A stretch of 64,000 nucleotides of DNA from Hepsetus odoe (GCA_017165825.1 CM029384.1:9055062-9119061), one strand, 5' to 3'. Counted from the stretch's first letter, positions 24,503 to 35,907 are shown. Made by a program: numbers and translations. Notes: generated from the sequence alone by a model not told the origin.

Positions 24503-25836
24503 ATAGAAACGTACTCACAGGTTAACAGAGTGTGTTGAGCAGATGGAAGGAGTACTTTGAGGGGCTGATGAATGAAGAAAATGAGAGAGAGAGAAGACTG
24601 GATGAAGTGAGGATAGTGAACCAGGAAGTGCAGCCAATAAGCAACATGGAAGTATGGGCAGCGATGAAGAGGATGAAAAATGGAAAGGCTGTTGGACTGG
24701 ATGACATACCAGTGGAAGCATGTTTATGGGAGATGGCAGTTGAGTTTCTGACCAGACTGTTTGGATGAGGATGAGGATGTCAGGAGTGGCAGAAAAGAAT
24801 TTGAGAGTAGTTCAGGATATGTATGAGGGCAGTGTGACAGTGGTGAGATCTGCAGTATGAGTGACAGATGCATTTAAGGTAGAGGTTGGATTACATCAAG
24901 GATCAGCACTGAGCCTTTTCTTATTTGCAATAGTAATGGACAGGTTGACGGATGAGGTTAGACAGGAGTCTCTGTGGACGATGATGTTTGCTGATGATAT
25001 TGTGATCTGTAGTGAGAGTATGGAGCAGCTTGAGGAGAACCTGGAGAGATGGAGATATGCTCTAGAGAGGAGAGAAATGAAAGTGAGAAGGTCAAAGACA
25101 GAATACATGAGTGTGAATGAATGAATAGTTGGGATCAACGGGCACAGCCAGGATCGGAAGATTGTGGGTTCAAACCCCTTACCAGTAAGTTGCCCTGATG
25201 TACCCTTGAGCAAGGTACCATCCCCGTCACTGCTCCCTTGGTGCTTTTATAGCTCCACGCTGTCCACTCGTGACGAATGGGTTAAATTAAAATGGGTTAA
25301 ATGCAGAGGTACAATTTCATTGTGGTTCGCTGTGCTGTGATCTCGCAATGACAAGAATAGTCACTTTCACTTTCAACAGTTCAGATTAACGGCGAGTGAA
25401 GAAGAGAGTGCAGGCAGTGGAGAAGAGTGGCTGGAGTGATTTGTGGACTGGACTGGAAGCAGAACTGGAGGTGTCAGAGTTAAAGATGCTGAGATTTTCA
25501 TTGGGTGTGACGAGGATGGACAGGATTAGAAATGAGTATATTAGAGGGACAGCTCAGGTTGGATGTTTTGGAGACAAAGTGAGAGAAGCAAGGCTGCATT
25601 AGTTTGGACATGTCCAGAGGAGAGATGATGATAATACTGGGAGGAGGATGTTGAAGATGGAGCTGCCAGGACAGAGGAAAAGAGGAAGACCAAAGAGGAG
25701 GTTTATGGACGTGGTGAGACAGCACATGCAGGTTGGTTTGACGGAGGAAGATGCAGAGGACCGGAAGAAATGAAGACAGTTGATCCGCTGTGGCGACCCC
25801 TAAACAGGAGCAGCTGAAAGAAGAAGAAGAAGAAAT
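24503..25836 (+). pseudogene. Non-LTR retrotransposon reverse transcriptase relic, interrupted by a SINE
   Basis: Order of fragments: an N-terminal RT segment (MKNGKAVGLDDIPVEAC), a deletion that removes the palm block EAYDRVPREELW seen in the 59-kb copy, the palm with QGSALS and FADD (24,987-24,998), and, beyond a SINE at about 25,134-25,374, the C-terminal segment (LGVTRMDRIRNEYIRGTAQV). The 3' end reads GGCGACCCCTAAACAGGAGC followed by (AGA)n. Several stops and frameshifts make it inactive. The endonuclease is absent. The clade is not certain; the sequence resembles teleost RTE-type elements. Confidence 0.88.
25134..25374 (+). mobile_element. SINE family B inserted in the LINE relic
   Basis: Contains GGTTCAAACCCC (box B), CCCTTGAGCAAGGTACC, and the terminal AATAGTCACTTTCACTTT. 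ATCAAC at its left edge and TCAAC at its right edge, next to the LINE sequence AGTTCAGATTAACGGCGAGT, indicate a short target-site duplication. The 59-kb LINE copy reads straight through this point. Confidence 0.85.
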
Positions 25837-26090
25837 TAATACAATTACACAGGCAACTGCATAGTTTGTCATGCTGTTTAGTATGATAGTGTTTTATCAA
25901 CTTTTCTCACAGCTTAGGTCTTTGTGGCTGATAAACAAGATGGTGTCCACATTTCTGGGCAGTGGTAGTCCAGGAATATACAGCCTAGGGGAAAACATTG
26001 CATCATGTAAAGACAACTGGGTTAAAAAAAATTACTTAACTTGATCAGAAATCTGATATTTGCATACATTCACATACTTATCTTTTAACT
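25837..26090. other. Unique sequence
   Basis: No gene or known element recognised. Confidence 0.4.
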
Positions 26091-26092
26091 GG

Positions 26093-26195
26093 TGTGGAGC
26101 AGCAGTGGCCTGCAGGGACTTAGTCCCCAGGAACCAGTAGGTAACCTATGGTACCCTTGAGTAAGTTACTGTCCTCGTCATTGTTCCCCTGGAAT
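26093..26195 (+). mobile_element. SINE family B fragment
   Basis: AGCAGCAGTGGCCTGCAGGG, CCAGTAGGTAACCTATGGTA and CCCTTGAGTAAGTTACTGTC follow in family B order. The 3' half is missing. Confidence 0.7.
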
Positions 26196-26947
26196 GGAAA
26201 GCAGAAAACCTACTAGCATGTTTGGCCTGTGATGGCCTGACCCAAGACCAAAAATGGCTTTGGCATAGACACAGAGAGCCATTAAAGCTGTGCTTTTAAT
26301 TTAACTACTCATTTTACAGTCACAGCTGGAAATTAGCTGGACTGAATTTTAAATTAATTAATAAGAAATGCTGTGTATATACACCTTTCACAACATTTTA
26401 AAAGGAAAGCTTGGCTCTCTAAAGCTTCTTATGCATTTCTTACTTCCAGTATGCGGTTAGATGGCACTGCAACACTGTCATTACAGGGAAAATACATAGA
26501 AGCAGCAACAAATGAAAGATACTAAGAATTGCATCATTTAACACAGGAAGCCACAGGCATTAGTGTGCTTGTCAGAGGGGGTTTCAGTGGGAAAGTCAGT
26601 CAGTCAGTCAGTCAGTCAGATCGAGAGTCAGACTGATAGAGAGGGGAAGACAATGATATTTGATGTTACTGCCAGAACCTAACTAATTCCATTTTTACTT
26701 TTTAAAAATACCTGCTGGCCTTTACAGAATTATATTTGCTGCTGTGTCTGATAACATTAGTTTTCTCCAACAGCTGAAGTTGAAACCCTGTTCACTGGTT
26801 TCTTGTTTTAATTCGCAAATCTTAATTAGTAGCCCCATTTAAAATGGCAACACCATGCTAAAAAGAAAATTTTTAAGAAGGCATTGCCAAACAAATAACT
26901 TTGTTTCATTTATCTCAGTTCATGGCTCACTCCTTTCTAGGTTACTA
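26196..26947. other. Unique sequence with a short (GTCA)n run
   Basis: A (AGTC)n run lies at about 26,597-26,619. No gene seen. Confidence 0.4.
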
Positions 26948-27035
26948 TTTTGTCATTGTGAAACAGCACAACACATCACACAGTGAGACACGATAAAATG
27001 CAGCTATTTAAAGCGCCTGGGGAGCAGTGATGTGG
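26948..27035 (-). mobile_element. SINE family B tail fragment
   Basis: TTTTGTCATTGTGAAACAGC and AGCGCCTGGGGAGCAGTG are reverse-complement family B segments. Confidence 0.7.
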
Positions 27036-27460
27036 ATGATACAGATTCATGAAATTCATGATTAGCAAGGTTAACTGTTTAATTTGCCTCTTGTCTTAAT
27101 TTGTCTTGTATGCTGTTCCCATGATGAACAGCACACATCGCTTACCCATGTAAGCTTCTTAACGCTGCAATCCAGATAACACTTGAATCACTGAATACTT
27201 GAATGTAGAGAAACCGTAACACAATATGAATATCACAACCCTGCTTGTAAAATGTCAGCAGTGACAACAACAGACAGTTTCTTTGCTCTGATTTATTAAA
27301 TAATAGAAAAGCAGAACAAAAAACACTACAATGTGGCCCAGTAGAATCAGCAGAGGAAATATGCCACTTCCTTAGAATTTCCGTTTTCCCCAGAAAAGCA
27401 TGATTCCCTGATCTCTGAAATCACATGAAGCATTCACAACAAGCATGCAATGAAGGTTTT

Positions 27461-27463
<3 letters not shown>

Positions 27464-27530
<67 letters not shown>
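27464..27530. repeat. (TA)n array
   Basis: Perfect TA array that directly abuts the left end of a Tc1-like element. Confidence 0.97.
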
Positions 27531-27533
<3 letters not shown>

Positions 27534-27860
27534 TACTGTGCAAAAGTTTTAGGCAGGTGTGAAGAAATGCTGTGAACAAAGAATGCTTTCAGAAATATAA
27601 ATAATGATTGTTTATTTTTATCAATTTACAAAATGCAAAGTGAGCGAAATGCGAATGCAAAGTACCTAGAAGAATTGATGCTGTTTTGAAGGCAAAGGGT
27701 GGTCATAACAAATATTGATTTGATTTAGATTTCTCTTTTGTTCGTTCACTGCATCATTTTGTTGACTGATGAAAATAAATAATTAACACTTCCATTTTTG
27801 AAAGCATTCTTTGTTTACAGCATTTTTTCACACCTGCCTAAAGCTTTTGCACAGTACTGT
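27531..27860. mobile_element. Non-autonomous Tc1-like element (copy A)
   Basis: Terminal inverted repeats: CAGTACTGTGCAAAAGTTTT at the left and its complement (GCTTTTGCACAGTACTG) at the right, followed by TATATA. Most of the transposase gene is deleted. Tc1/mariner elements insert at TA dinucleotides, which fits the TA arrays on both sides. Confidence 0.88.
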
Positions 27861-27869
27861 ATATATATA

Positions 27870-27925
27870 TCTTCTTTTTCTTTCGGCTGCTCCTGTTTAG
27901 TGGTCGCCACAGTGGATCAACCTTC
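27870..27925 (-). mobile_element. LINE 3' end fragment
   Basis: TTTCGGCTGCTCCTGTTTAG then TGGTCGCCACAGTGGATCAA is the reverse complement of the 3' end of the LINE seen at 25.8 kb. Confidence 0.75.
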
Positions 27926-28284
27926 TCATATGTTGAAAACTGCCTTATTCATGTCCGACCATCCAGTTTTTCAAAAGAGCTAAGGTATTGTAACAGAAAA
28001 TGAAATGTAAATAAAAAGTAAATGACACTTAACATGTGTTTGCATATTACCTGATTAACTTCACAAATCATTCTGCAGCTACCACCTTAAGGTACAACAT
28101 AAATAAAGTGATCATAATCAAAAAATAACAAAGTCCTGTCTTTCAACATGGTAAAAGCTGCTCACACAATCGACTAATAAATGTTACTATGCCATTGGTC
28201 AAGGATCCCCTTCTGGCACCTATATATCTACTCAGTTCCGTTTTCCTTCCTTTAATTAGAACAGAAGTAAAAAGTGTGTTGCAG
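27926..28284. other. Unique sequence
   Basis: No gene or known element recognised. Confidence 0.4.
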
Positions 28285-28287
28285 ACA

Positions 28288-28526
28288 CAGAGGCAGTGGT
28301 GGTCTAGTGGTTAGGGAGCTGGCCCCAGGGTCAGAAGGTTGTGGTTCAAATCCCAAGTCAGTAAGTTGCTCTGAGGTACCCTTAAGCAAAGTACCATATC
28401 CATCACTGCTCCCCAGGCAGCTTTAAATGGCTGCTGCATGGGTTAAATGCAGAGACTGCATTTTGTTGGGGTTCACTGAGTTTTGTGCTGTGTACTCACA
28501 ATCGCAACTTTTCACTTTTTTTTTAA
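28288..28526 (+). mobile_element. SINE family B, nearly complete
   Basis: AGGCAGTGGTGGTCTAGTGG (box A), GGTTCAAATCCC (box B), CCCTTAAGCAAAGTACC, GGGTTAAATGCAGAGACTGC, and an ACAATCGCAACTTTTCACTT terminus. Confidence 0.88.
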
Positions 28527-29016
28527 ACATTATTGATCTCAACAGAACTAACAAAAGGGCAAGGTACATTAGACTTTCCTTTCTATATATTTTACCCAAC
28601 TATGACAGTTTTTCTGTGGCATCTCTAGTAATCAAGGTTATTTTAAAAGTCTCTCATACATGTGCACAACTACTGATAAGCAGACCATAACCGAAATCAC
28701 ACATTTAGCTGCATTAAGACAGTCTTGTCCCATAGCGCTTATGTGGAACATCTGCTGATCCTTATTCTTTCAGTGCCACCTTCAAGTTTCGCAAAAGCAG
28801 TATTAATTTTGTTTAGCAGAAAACCACAAGTGTGAGCACATCTGTTTAACTATAATTAAAATGTATTAATACAGTCTCCTCCAAAAGTTTTGGAACAGCT
28901 GGGCCAGTTTTGGATTTGCTATGCCTTGAAGACAATGGGATTTGATACCAAAAGATAAACATGAGAAAAGTTCAAAAGTCAGCTTGTATTTCCTGATATT
29001 TGCATCAAGATATGCT

Positions 29017-29019
<3 letters not shown>

Positions 29020-29090
<71 letters not shown>
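29020..29090. repeat. (TA)n array
   Basis: Nearly perfect TA repeat inside the composite element. Confidence 0.96.
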
Positions 29091-29091
<1 letters not shown>

Positions 29092-29159
29092 GTACCATAT
29101 ATTGTTCTTTGAATTATTATTGATATTGTTGATGATCATGTATATTTTAACATAATACA

Positions 29160-29164
<5 letters not shown>

Positions 29165-29231
<67 letters not shown>
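29165..29231. repeat. (TA)n array
   Basis: TA repeat with one CTATA interruption, directly abutting the left end of Tc1-like copy B. Confidence 0.96.
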
Positions 29232-29234
<3 letters not shown>

Positions 29235-29237
29235 GCT

Positions 29238-29716
29238 AATGTCAAGGTTTTAGGCAGGTGTGGAAAAAATGCGGAATGTGAAGAAAGAGAAATCTAAATC
29301 CAAATCAATATTTAGCGTGACCCCCTTTGCCTTTAAAACAGCATCAATTCTTCTAGGTATACTTGCACACGTTTGCACAAGGAACTCGGCTGGTAGGTTG
29401 TTCCAAACATCTTGGAGAACTAACCACAGATCTTCTGTGGACGTAGGCTTCCTCACATCCTTCTGTCTCTTCATGTAATCCCAGACACACTGGATGATGT
29501 TGAGATCAGAGGCTCTGTGGGGCCAGAAGAACTGATGCTGGTTTGAAGGCAAAAGGGTGGTCACACCAAATATTGATTTGATTTAGATTTCTCTTTTGTT
29601 CATTCACTGCATTTTGTTGATTGATGAAAATAAATGATTCACACTTCCATTTCTGAAAGCATTCTTTGTTTACAACATTTTTTCCACACCTGCCTAAAAC
29701 CTTTTGCACAGTACTA
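29238..29716 (-). pseudogene. Tc1-like element copy B with transposase C-terminal relic
   Basis: Ends: AAGGTTTTAGGCAGGTGTGG at the left and CTTTTGCACAGTACTA at the right, the same family as the copy at 27.5 kb. The minus strand (29,250-29,564) encodes the Tc1 transposase C-terminus: SDLNIIQCVWDYMKRQKD, then STEDLWLVLQDVWNNLPAEF, then PRRIDAVLKAKG. The catalytic Glu of the usual DLNPIE motif is Gln here (DLNIIQ), and the N-terminal two thirds is gone, so it is inactive. Confidence 0.88.
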
Positions 29717-29768
29717 TAAATATAAAGCCAACATCAGAATTCTTATAAGCCCCACAGAAACCATAAGA

Positions 29769-29810
29769 TATATATATATATATATAACATAAGTTATATA
29801 TATATGTAAC
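29769..29810. repeat. Short (TA)n runs
   Basis: Two short TA runs around ACATAAGT within the composite element. Confidence 0.8.
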
Positions 29811-30301
29811 CTTTAATTCTGACTTTCAGTTTTTCAAGTGAGCAAAAGTTTTGGAACTGAAAGTTTTTAAGCAAATTACATTACATTTAATATTGCCTTG
29901 CATGTCACTTGCATTCCAGCCAACTGCATCAGCCTGCCACACACTGACTTCATCAAATCTTCTGTTAAGATCTGATGAATGCCATGCTGTGGAAAATTTG
30001 ACTGGATGCAACTGTGCAGTTGGAATTATGGAAAGGGGTTTTATTGAACATAAAAGTATAAATGTAATAGGCTTGAGCCTTGGCCCTTGTGACAACAGCT
30101 TAAAAGAAAAAAACAATTACTTTATTCATTTTTATGCCATCTCTTGAGATGGAGGAAGCCTTTAAATATCAAGTTCATTAAGTAAACTTCATGTTTTATT
30201 GTTCCAAAGGTTTTGAATCTGGGAGTCATTGAGCGTTTGAATCAGAAGGCAGCAAATCGCAATTGCAAATAATATAAGTTCCAGTAGCACCGGCTTTAGG
30301 C

Positions 30302-30510
30302 AGGGCAGTGGTGGCCTAGTGGTTAGGGCATTGGCCACAGTACCGGCAGCTCGGGGGTTCGAACCCCTTCCTGATAGGGTGCCCTGAGGTACCTTGAGCA
30401 AGGTACCTTCCCCATCATGCTCCTCCCTGCGATGGGCTGGCGACGTGTCCCCTGTCCCTGAGCTGGGATGGACTCCAGCGACCCTGCTGGGACAAGTAGC
30501 GAAAGAAATG
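30302..30510 (+). mobile_element. SINE family A, somewhat shortened
   Basis: GGGCAGTGGTGGCCTAGTGG, GGTTCGAACCCC, CCTTGAGCAAGGTACC, GCGATGGGCTGGCGACGTGT, and a GGGACAAGTAGCG end. It lacks a long tetranucleotide tail. Confidence 0.88.
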
Positions 30511-32120
30511 ACTCCACTGACTTCCCCTTTATGCAAACATAAAAACATAGAAAGAGAAAAAGAATAAAGGTTGTACTGCTGCATTTGCAAGAATTCTTGA
30601 GGACTTTCTCTCAGTAACAACCACGGGTCTTAAGAGCTAATGGTGATAAAATATGGAAATAAAATAAAGCCAGTGTCATAGTAAGGCAATGTAATAGCAG
30701 ACTGTACACTTGTGCGGGCAGAACTGGCAATCTCCCTCCAGTCTCATTCCAGTCATCTGAAAGTTTCACCCTGTCACCTCACCAAAACTGACATTCCTTA
30801 CAAGCGGTCATCATTTCTTAGAAAGAATATAGACAATCTTTATCAAAGGCAGATGTCACTTTTTTCATTAGCTTAGGGCTACAAAGAGGCTTTGTCTGGC
30901 CTTGTCCACCAGTACTGAACTGAACCAGGGTCCACTGGAATCAGAACAAGATCAGTGATATTTAGCAGGAAACAGTTCTTTTGTTTACAGCATTTCTAAG
31001 TGGTCAAAACTAAAGAAAATGTCTGATTAGTCCATGTCACATTGATTAGGTGTGAAAAGGCCCTTATTTGTGTGAGTAAGTACAAAATAGTCTAAGAAAA
31101 AAAACCTTTGCTAAAGCTTTCTGCTGCTTCTCCTTTTTTGTGTCGGTAAGTGAAAGATAGAAGAGTTTCCTTTACAGAGTCATGGTTCCTCTCAAAGTTT
31201 CTTCATTATTTTAGGGAGTTTTTTTCTTTGCCATTGTTTCTATCTGTGGTATAACTCCATTCACACTCCATATGCTTTATGAAATAAAAACGATTCAATA
31301 TGTTTATTTTTTGGTGTAAAACTGATTAATTTCCTTTACTTTGTGTGTGTGTTTTTTGTTTTACAGAATTGAAAGGGACAGATCAGGCTTCTTTGCAAGT
31401 GACTTTGAAATGAAGTCTCACACGTCTTGAAAAACAACCAATTCAAATAATGAAACTTGAATCACATAAATTACTCAGCAGAAAATTTTCATTTCTATGT
31501 TCTTCTGCCTCCCAAAGTACGCAACAGAGTCACTCCTTAGTGTGACTCTAGCGTCGATCTCTAGACTCTAACAAACTTTAAGATAAATAAAATCATCACT
31601 TGGTTCACTCTTAATATTAAACTGAAATGTGTTTTCAAACAAACAAGTCAAGCTGATCCATGTTGTGAGACATAGCCAATGGTTAAGATCACATATAAAG
31701 AAAAGAGGAACTCTATATTTACTCTGGCTTCACAAGGCGTTTCAAGTTGATTTACATGTTCGAAAAGGAAGTACTTCTTTCCAGGAAGTCTGTACTAATT
31801 AGAAAAAGTAGTGATTCTAGAAAAGAGTTTGCTGCGCTGGAACTTTAGAAGCAAAGTAATTTTTCAACATTGATAGTTCTCTCAATGTATACTTTACAGA
31901 AGGGTTGATTGACATTTTTTTATGGTGGCTTATGGAGAAAATGTGAACATGTGCTTTTTCAGCTCACTTGTAATGAGTTGATTCTGCACACTGAACTAGA
32001 CAGTGATCACTGTTACAACATAGCCACTGACTTACTTTCAGTCTGAACCTTAGAAATATTAATCACCAAGATACCAACCAATGACATACAGTCTATTTTA
32101 TATTGTTCTATATACATATA
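30511..32120. other. Unique sequence, one exon-like spot
   Basis: No assignable gene. A strong splice acceptor-like site at 31,366 is followed by a 20-codon open segment (see findings). Otherwise AT-rich and unremarkable. Confidence 0.4.
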
Positions 32121-32672
32121 CAGTACTGTGCAAAAGTTTTAGGCAGGTGTGAAAAAATGCTGTAAACAAAGAATGCTTTCAAAAATGGAAGTGTGAATCA
32201 TTTATTTTCATCAATCATCAAAATGCAGTGAATGAACAAAAGAGAAATCTAAATCAAATCAATATTTGGTGTGACCACCCTTTGCCTTCAAAGAAACAGC
32301 ATCAGATCTTCTAGGTACACTTGCACACAGTTTTTGAAGGAACTTCGGCTGGTAGGTTGTTCCAAACATCTTGGAGAACTAACCACAGATCTTCTGTGGA
32401 TGTAGAAGCGCTCTCACATCCTTCACTGTCTCTTCATGTAGTCAGACACACTGGATGATGTTGAGTTCAGGGCTCCTGTAAGGGCCCAGAAGAACTGATG
32501 CTAGTTTGAAGAGGCAAAGGTAGTAACACCAAATATTGATTTGATTTAGATTTTCTTTTGTTTGCTCACTTTGCATTTTGTAAATTGCTAAAAATAAGCA
32601 ATCATTATTTATATTTCTGAAAACATTCTTTGTTTACAGCATTTTCCTGCCTAAAACTTTTGCACAGTACTG
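32121..32672 (-). pseudogene. Tc1-like element copy C with transposase relic
   Basis: Terminal repeats CAGTACTGTGCAAAAGTTTT and CTTTTGCACAGTACTG bound about 550 bp. The minus strand carries the same transposase C-terminal segment as copy B (region CTTGGAGAACTAACCACAGA and neighbours), broken by small indels. The N-terminal part is absent. Confidence 0.87.
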
Positions 32673-33530
32673 TATATTCTCAACAGTCTCTACAATGGGC
32701 TTTTTTATCCCTCTGCATTGGGGAGGATGAGTTTTGGCTAATGGGCAGCAGCTCCAATATTTCTTTTTTATTAGTAATGCTTTACAAAGTAAAACAATGT
32801 TTTAGGGGCAGATAGTTGCATAAGGGAGGAAAAGGTCTAAGTGAAATATGAAAACAACAATAAATATGAAATGACCTACAGGGACTGGAACTCCATGCAA
32901 GACCTACCAGTACAGTAAAGCTGTTACCATGAGCTAAATAGCTTTTATTGCACTCCCAGAGACTTCTACTTAGAAAGAGAGTAGCATGTCAAGCTACTAT
33001 GTTCTGACTTTGAAATAAACATATATTTGTCTCTTCTGACTTTTGCACAGGGTTGCATAACACTCTAAGACTCAGACAGATGACATGTCACAGTTTTTCT
33101 TATCTGATTCTACTCATCTTCACACTAACTCCGTTCTTTGTGCTCTCTGTGCTCAACCAAATTCACCACATTGTTGCTGATAAAATTTTGCGGCATAGTA
33201 AACATCACACTGGGATAGGTGAGATTTCCTGATGAAGCAAGCAGTTCACTTGCTTCACTTGCATGCCTTCATATTCACGAGTTGCTGTCACAATGCACTA
33301 AATGACTTCTTTCTTTGATTAGAATTATATTTGCACTTATATTTCCTGTATTTTCACAATTTACTTTACTCATTTTACTTGAATGTTTTTTTTTTTTAAT
33401 CCAAAATAAGGCTCCTGGCAAAAGACACCTGTAACATTTCACTCATGTTAAATGCAAACATGCATCATTAAAGTAACAGTTTAAACAGGTGTCAAGCTTA
33501 TGCCACTTTTTATGTCATATTCAAGTATTA
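32673..33530. other. Unique sequence
   Basis: No gene recognised. A poly-T run lies near 33,387-33,398. Confidence 0.4.
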
Positions 33531-35152
33531 AAGTTGAGGCCAAAATTATTAGCCCCAGGAATTATGGAACGCATTTTTCTAAAGCGTCTTCCAATGTTGC
33601 ACAGCATTGATGAAATGATATAAGCAAACATTCACCAGTGCTATTTAGTGGCTTTTGATACATTTTTGTAATATAAAATACATTTTTAAGGCTTACTTTA
33701 TAGCAAATACTATAGTAAAAGGGGTGAGGTCAAAATATTAGCCCCATGTGAATCTTTACTTTCCAAAACACACCTGCAGTAATTAACCAGTCAGCTTTGA
33801 AACCACACCATAATGCAGTTAATTGGCTGCCTAAAGCAACATTCAATCCTGGCATATAAAAGACTCCAAGGAACAGGGCACTTGAGCATGAGGGACTACT
33901 GTTACTCAACATGCAAAGATAAAAGGAAATCAGTCTGGAGCTCAGAAGGAGAAGATGTTGAGGTTCCATGATGAGGGGAAGGGTACACTGCCATTTCCGG
34001 CGGGTTGCAGATGTCCTGCTATGCGTTGCATCATTGCCAAGTACAAAGGAGACAAATTCTGCGAAAACAAAACCTGGCGTGGCCGTAAAGCGCCAGATTT
34101 CAAGAACTCCTGGAGGAAAAATAGTCAGAGATGTCAGCAAGGAGCCCCGGACATCTGCCAGATGACTGTTGCTGGGAGCTGGCCTCTTCTGGAGTTGATG
34201 TTTCAAAGACACATTTGTGAGGGCTCTTCATCGTGTGAGTGAGCTTCAGGGCCATCTCGTCCCAGAAGAACCTTTGCTCAAGTGGCACATCACAGCCCGA
34301 CTGAGGTTTTGCTTGCATGAACATCGGAAGTAAGGAGAATGAGTTTGGAAGTCTATTATGCTTTGGTTTTGATGAAACTAAACAAAAGAAAGAACTATGG
34401 GCAAATGGATGTGTTGCCCCAGCGAAGGCCTTCAACCTAAGACACAGTTCCCACAGTTGCTCCATGAAAGTGGTGGGAGCATCATGCACGTAAGGGATGT
34501 TTTGCAGCCTCAGGCACAGGAGCCTTGTTCAGATGCATACGGCATCATGAAAGAGAAAGATTATGTTGACATTTTGAGGAAGAAAAGCACGAAAGTCTGC
34601 TCATAGCACAGATAAGGCTTACTTTGAGTCGTCATAAGGTCTTCCAAGCAAGACAATGAGCCAAAGCATACATCAAAATTAGTCCAACAGTTCCTCAAGG
34701 TTACCAAAACCAAGATCCTGGAGTGGCCCGCACAGAGCCCAGACCTCAATCCTATTGAGAATCTGTGGCGGGTGCTCAAAGTGAATGTCCATGCTCGAAA
34801 CCATGCAATTTGGAACAGCTAGAACAATTTGCAATGGAAGAATGGGCCAAAATCCCTCAGGAGACATGTGCCAACCTAGTAAAGAACTTCTCTAAGATTG
34901 TTGTCAGTTGTGGCTCCAAAGAGAGCTACATTATTGACTATTAATGGCCAGGGGCTAGCTAATTTTGGATGTCTCATTTTTGCCCTTTCTTGTTTCAACT
35001 CGGTGTATCAATAAAATATCCTAATTAAACTTGGTGGACATTGTTTTTATAATTGTATTTGTTTCCAAAATAACAGACACTTGTTGTTAATGGTCATTTT
35101 CATGGAGTGTTGTTTAATTTCATAGGGGGGCTAATAATATTTGCCTCAACTG
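33531..35152 (+). pseudogene. Full-length but dead Tc1-like transposon with IR/DR ends
   Basis: Inverted repeats of the form AGTTGAGGCnAAnATTATTA begin at 33,532 and end at about 35,152, with inner direct repeats near 33,723 (GTGAGGTCAAAATATTAGCC) and 34,948-34,974. This is the IR/DR arrangement used by Tc1-like transposase. The body encodes pieces of a transposase: the HTH region (TKPGV, ISRTPGGKIVRDVSKEPRTS) at about 34,064-34,165 and the DDE region (QDNEPKHTSKLVQQFLK; AQSPDLNPIENLWRVLK) at about 34,650-34,780. Stops and frameshifts lie between them. Sequence resembling the first catalytic Asp region (FDETK) is near 34,370. Confidence 0.9.
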
Positions 35153-35235
35153 AACATATTATAAATAACAAGCTCCATGGCTACCTACATATACAAGATT
35201 TTGTTCCAACTGTGATAAATTGATAATAGGTCATC

Positions 35236-35890
35236 GTATTCTTCTTTACACTGTTACCATTAAGGATCACCGCAGCAGGTCATCTGTCTCCATGTCTTAC
35301 TGTTCTCTGCAACTTCCCTTTTCACACCAACTGCATGCAGTCAGTCAGTCAGCCAGTCATTTTCTGCCGCTTGTCCCAAGCGGGGTCGTGTGGGGGTGCT
35401 GGAGTCCATCCCAGCTCACACCGGGCGAAGAGGCGGGGACACACCCTGGACAGGTCGCCAGCCATTGCAGGGAGGAGCGTGGCGGGGACGGCACCTTGCT
35501 CATGGGTACCTCAGGGCAGCCTATTGGGAAGGGGTTCGAACCTCTGATCATGCGGCCAACGTAACCACTGAGCCACCGCTGTGCCCCCCCAACTGCATGT
35601 ATATCCTCTTCAATTAAATCCCTTAAAAACCTCTTCATTGGCCTTCCTCTCCCTTGACTTCTTGTCGTAGCTCCATCCTCAAAATCTTTTCCATAATATA
35701 ATCTCTATCTCTTCACTGCACATGTCCAGAACCAGCGTGATCTCACTTCTCTGACTTTGTCTTCAACCGTCCAAACTGCCTCTCAGATATACTCATTTAA
35801 TCCTTGTATATCTTCATCCCTCTCAACATATAATCTTAGCATCTAATTCTGCCACCTCTTGCAGTGCCACATGTCTTTTTATCAGCAAAC
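35236..35890 (-). pseudogene. LINE 3' fragment, minus strand, split by a SINE
   Basis: Reads in reverse as the C-terminal region of the RT-type LINE seen at 59-60 kb (its complement includes TCAACATATAATCTTAGCAT and CTTCACTGCACATGTCC). A family A SINE at 35,338-35,588 interrupts it. Many changes remove coding capacity. Confidence 0.7.
35338..35588 (-). mobile_element. SINE family A with (GTCA)n tail and target-site duplication
   Basis: Complete minus-strand copy with tail (GTCA)n, GCCGCTTGTCCCAAGCGGGG, CTTGCTCATGGGTACCTCAG, box B complement GGGGTTCGAAC, and GAGCCACCGCTGTGCCCC. CCAACTGCATG at 35,327-35,337 recurs at 35,589-35,599, so it inserted into the LINE fragment. Confidence 0.92.
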
Positions 35891-35907
35891 AAAATGTTCA
35901 ATTCGTA

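Larger units (their letters stand above)
28872..30226 (+). mobile_element. Older Tc1/mariner-type element interrupted by TA arrays and a younger Tc1-like copy
   Basis: The left end reads CTCCTCCAAAAGTTTTGGAA and continues with a segment (TTGAAGACAATGGGATTTGA) typical of a common fish Tc1/mariner family. A related inverted end, GTTCCAAAGGTTTTGAATCT, lies at about 30,200. Between them are TA arrays and the Tc1-like copy B. No transposase for the outer element is recognised, so it is internally deleted. The outer boundaries are approximate. Confidence 0.5.

Noticed and set aside
33730..34212. 160-residue minus-strand frame
   Set aside because: Shadow of the Tc1 transposase region, which is encoded on the + strand.
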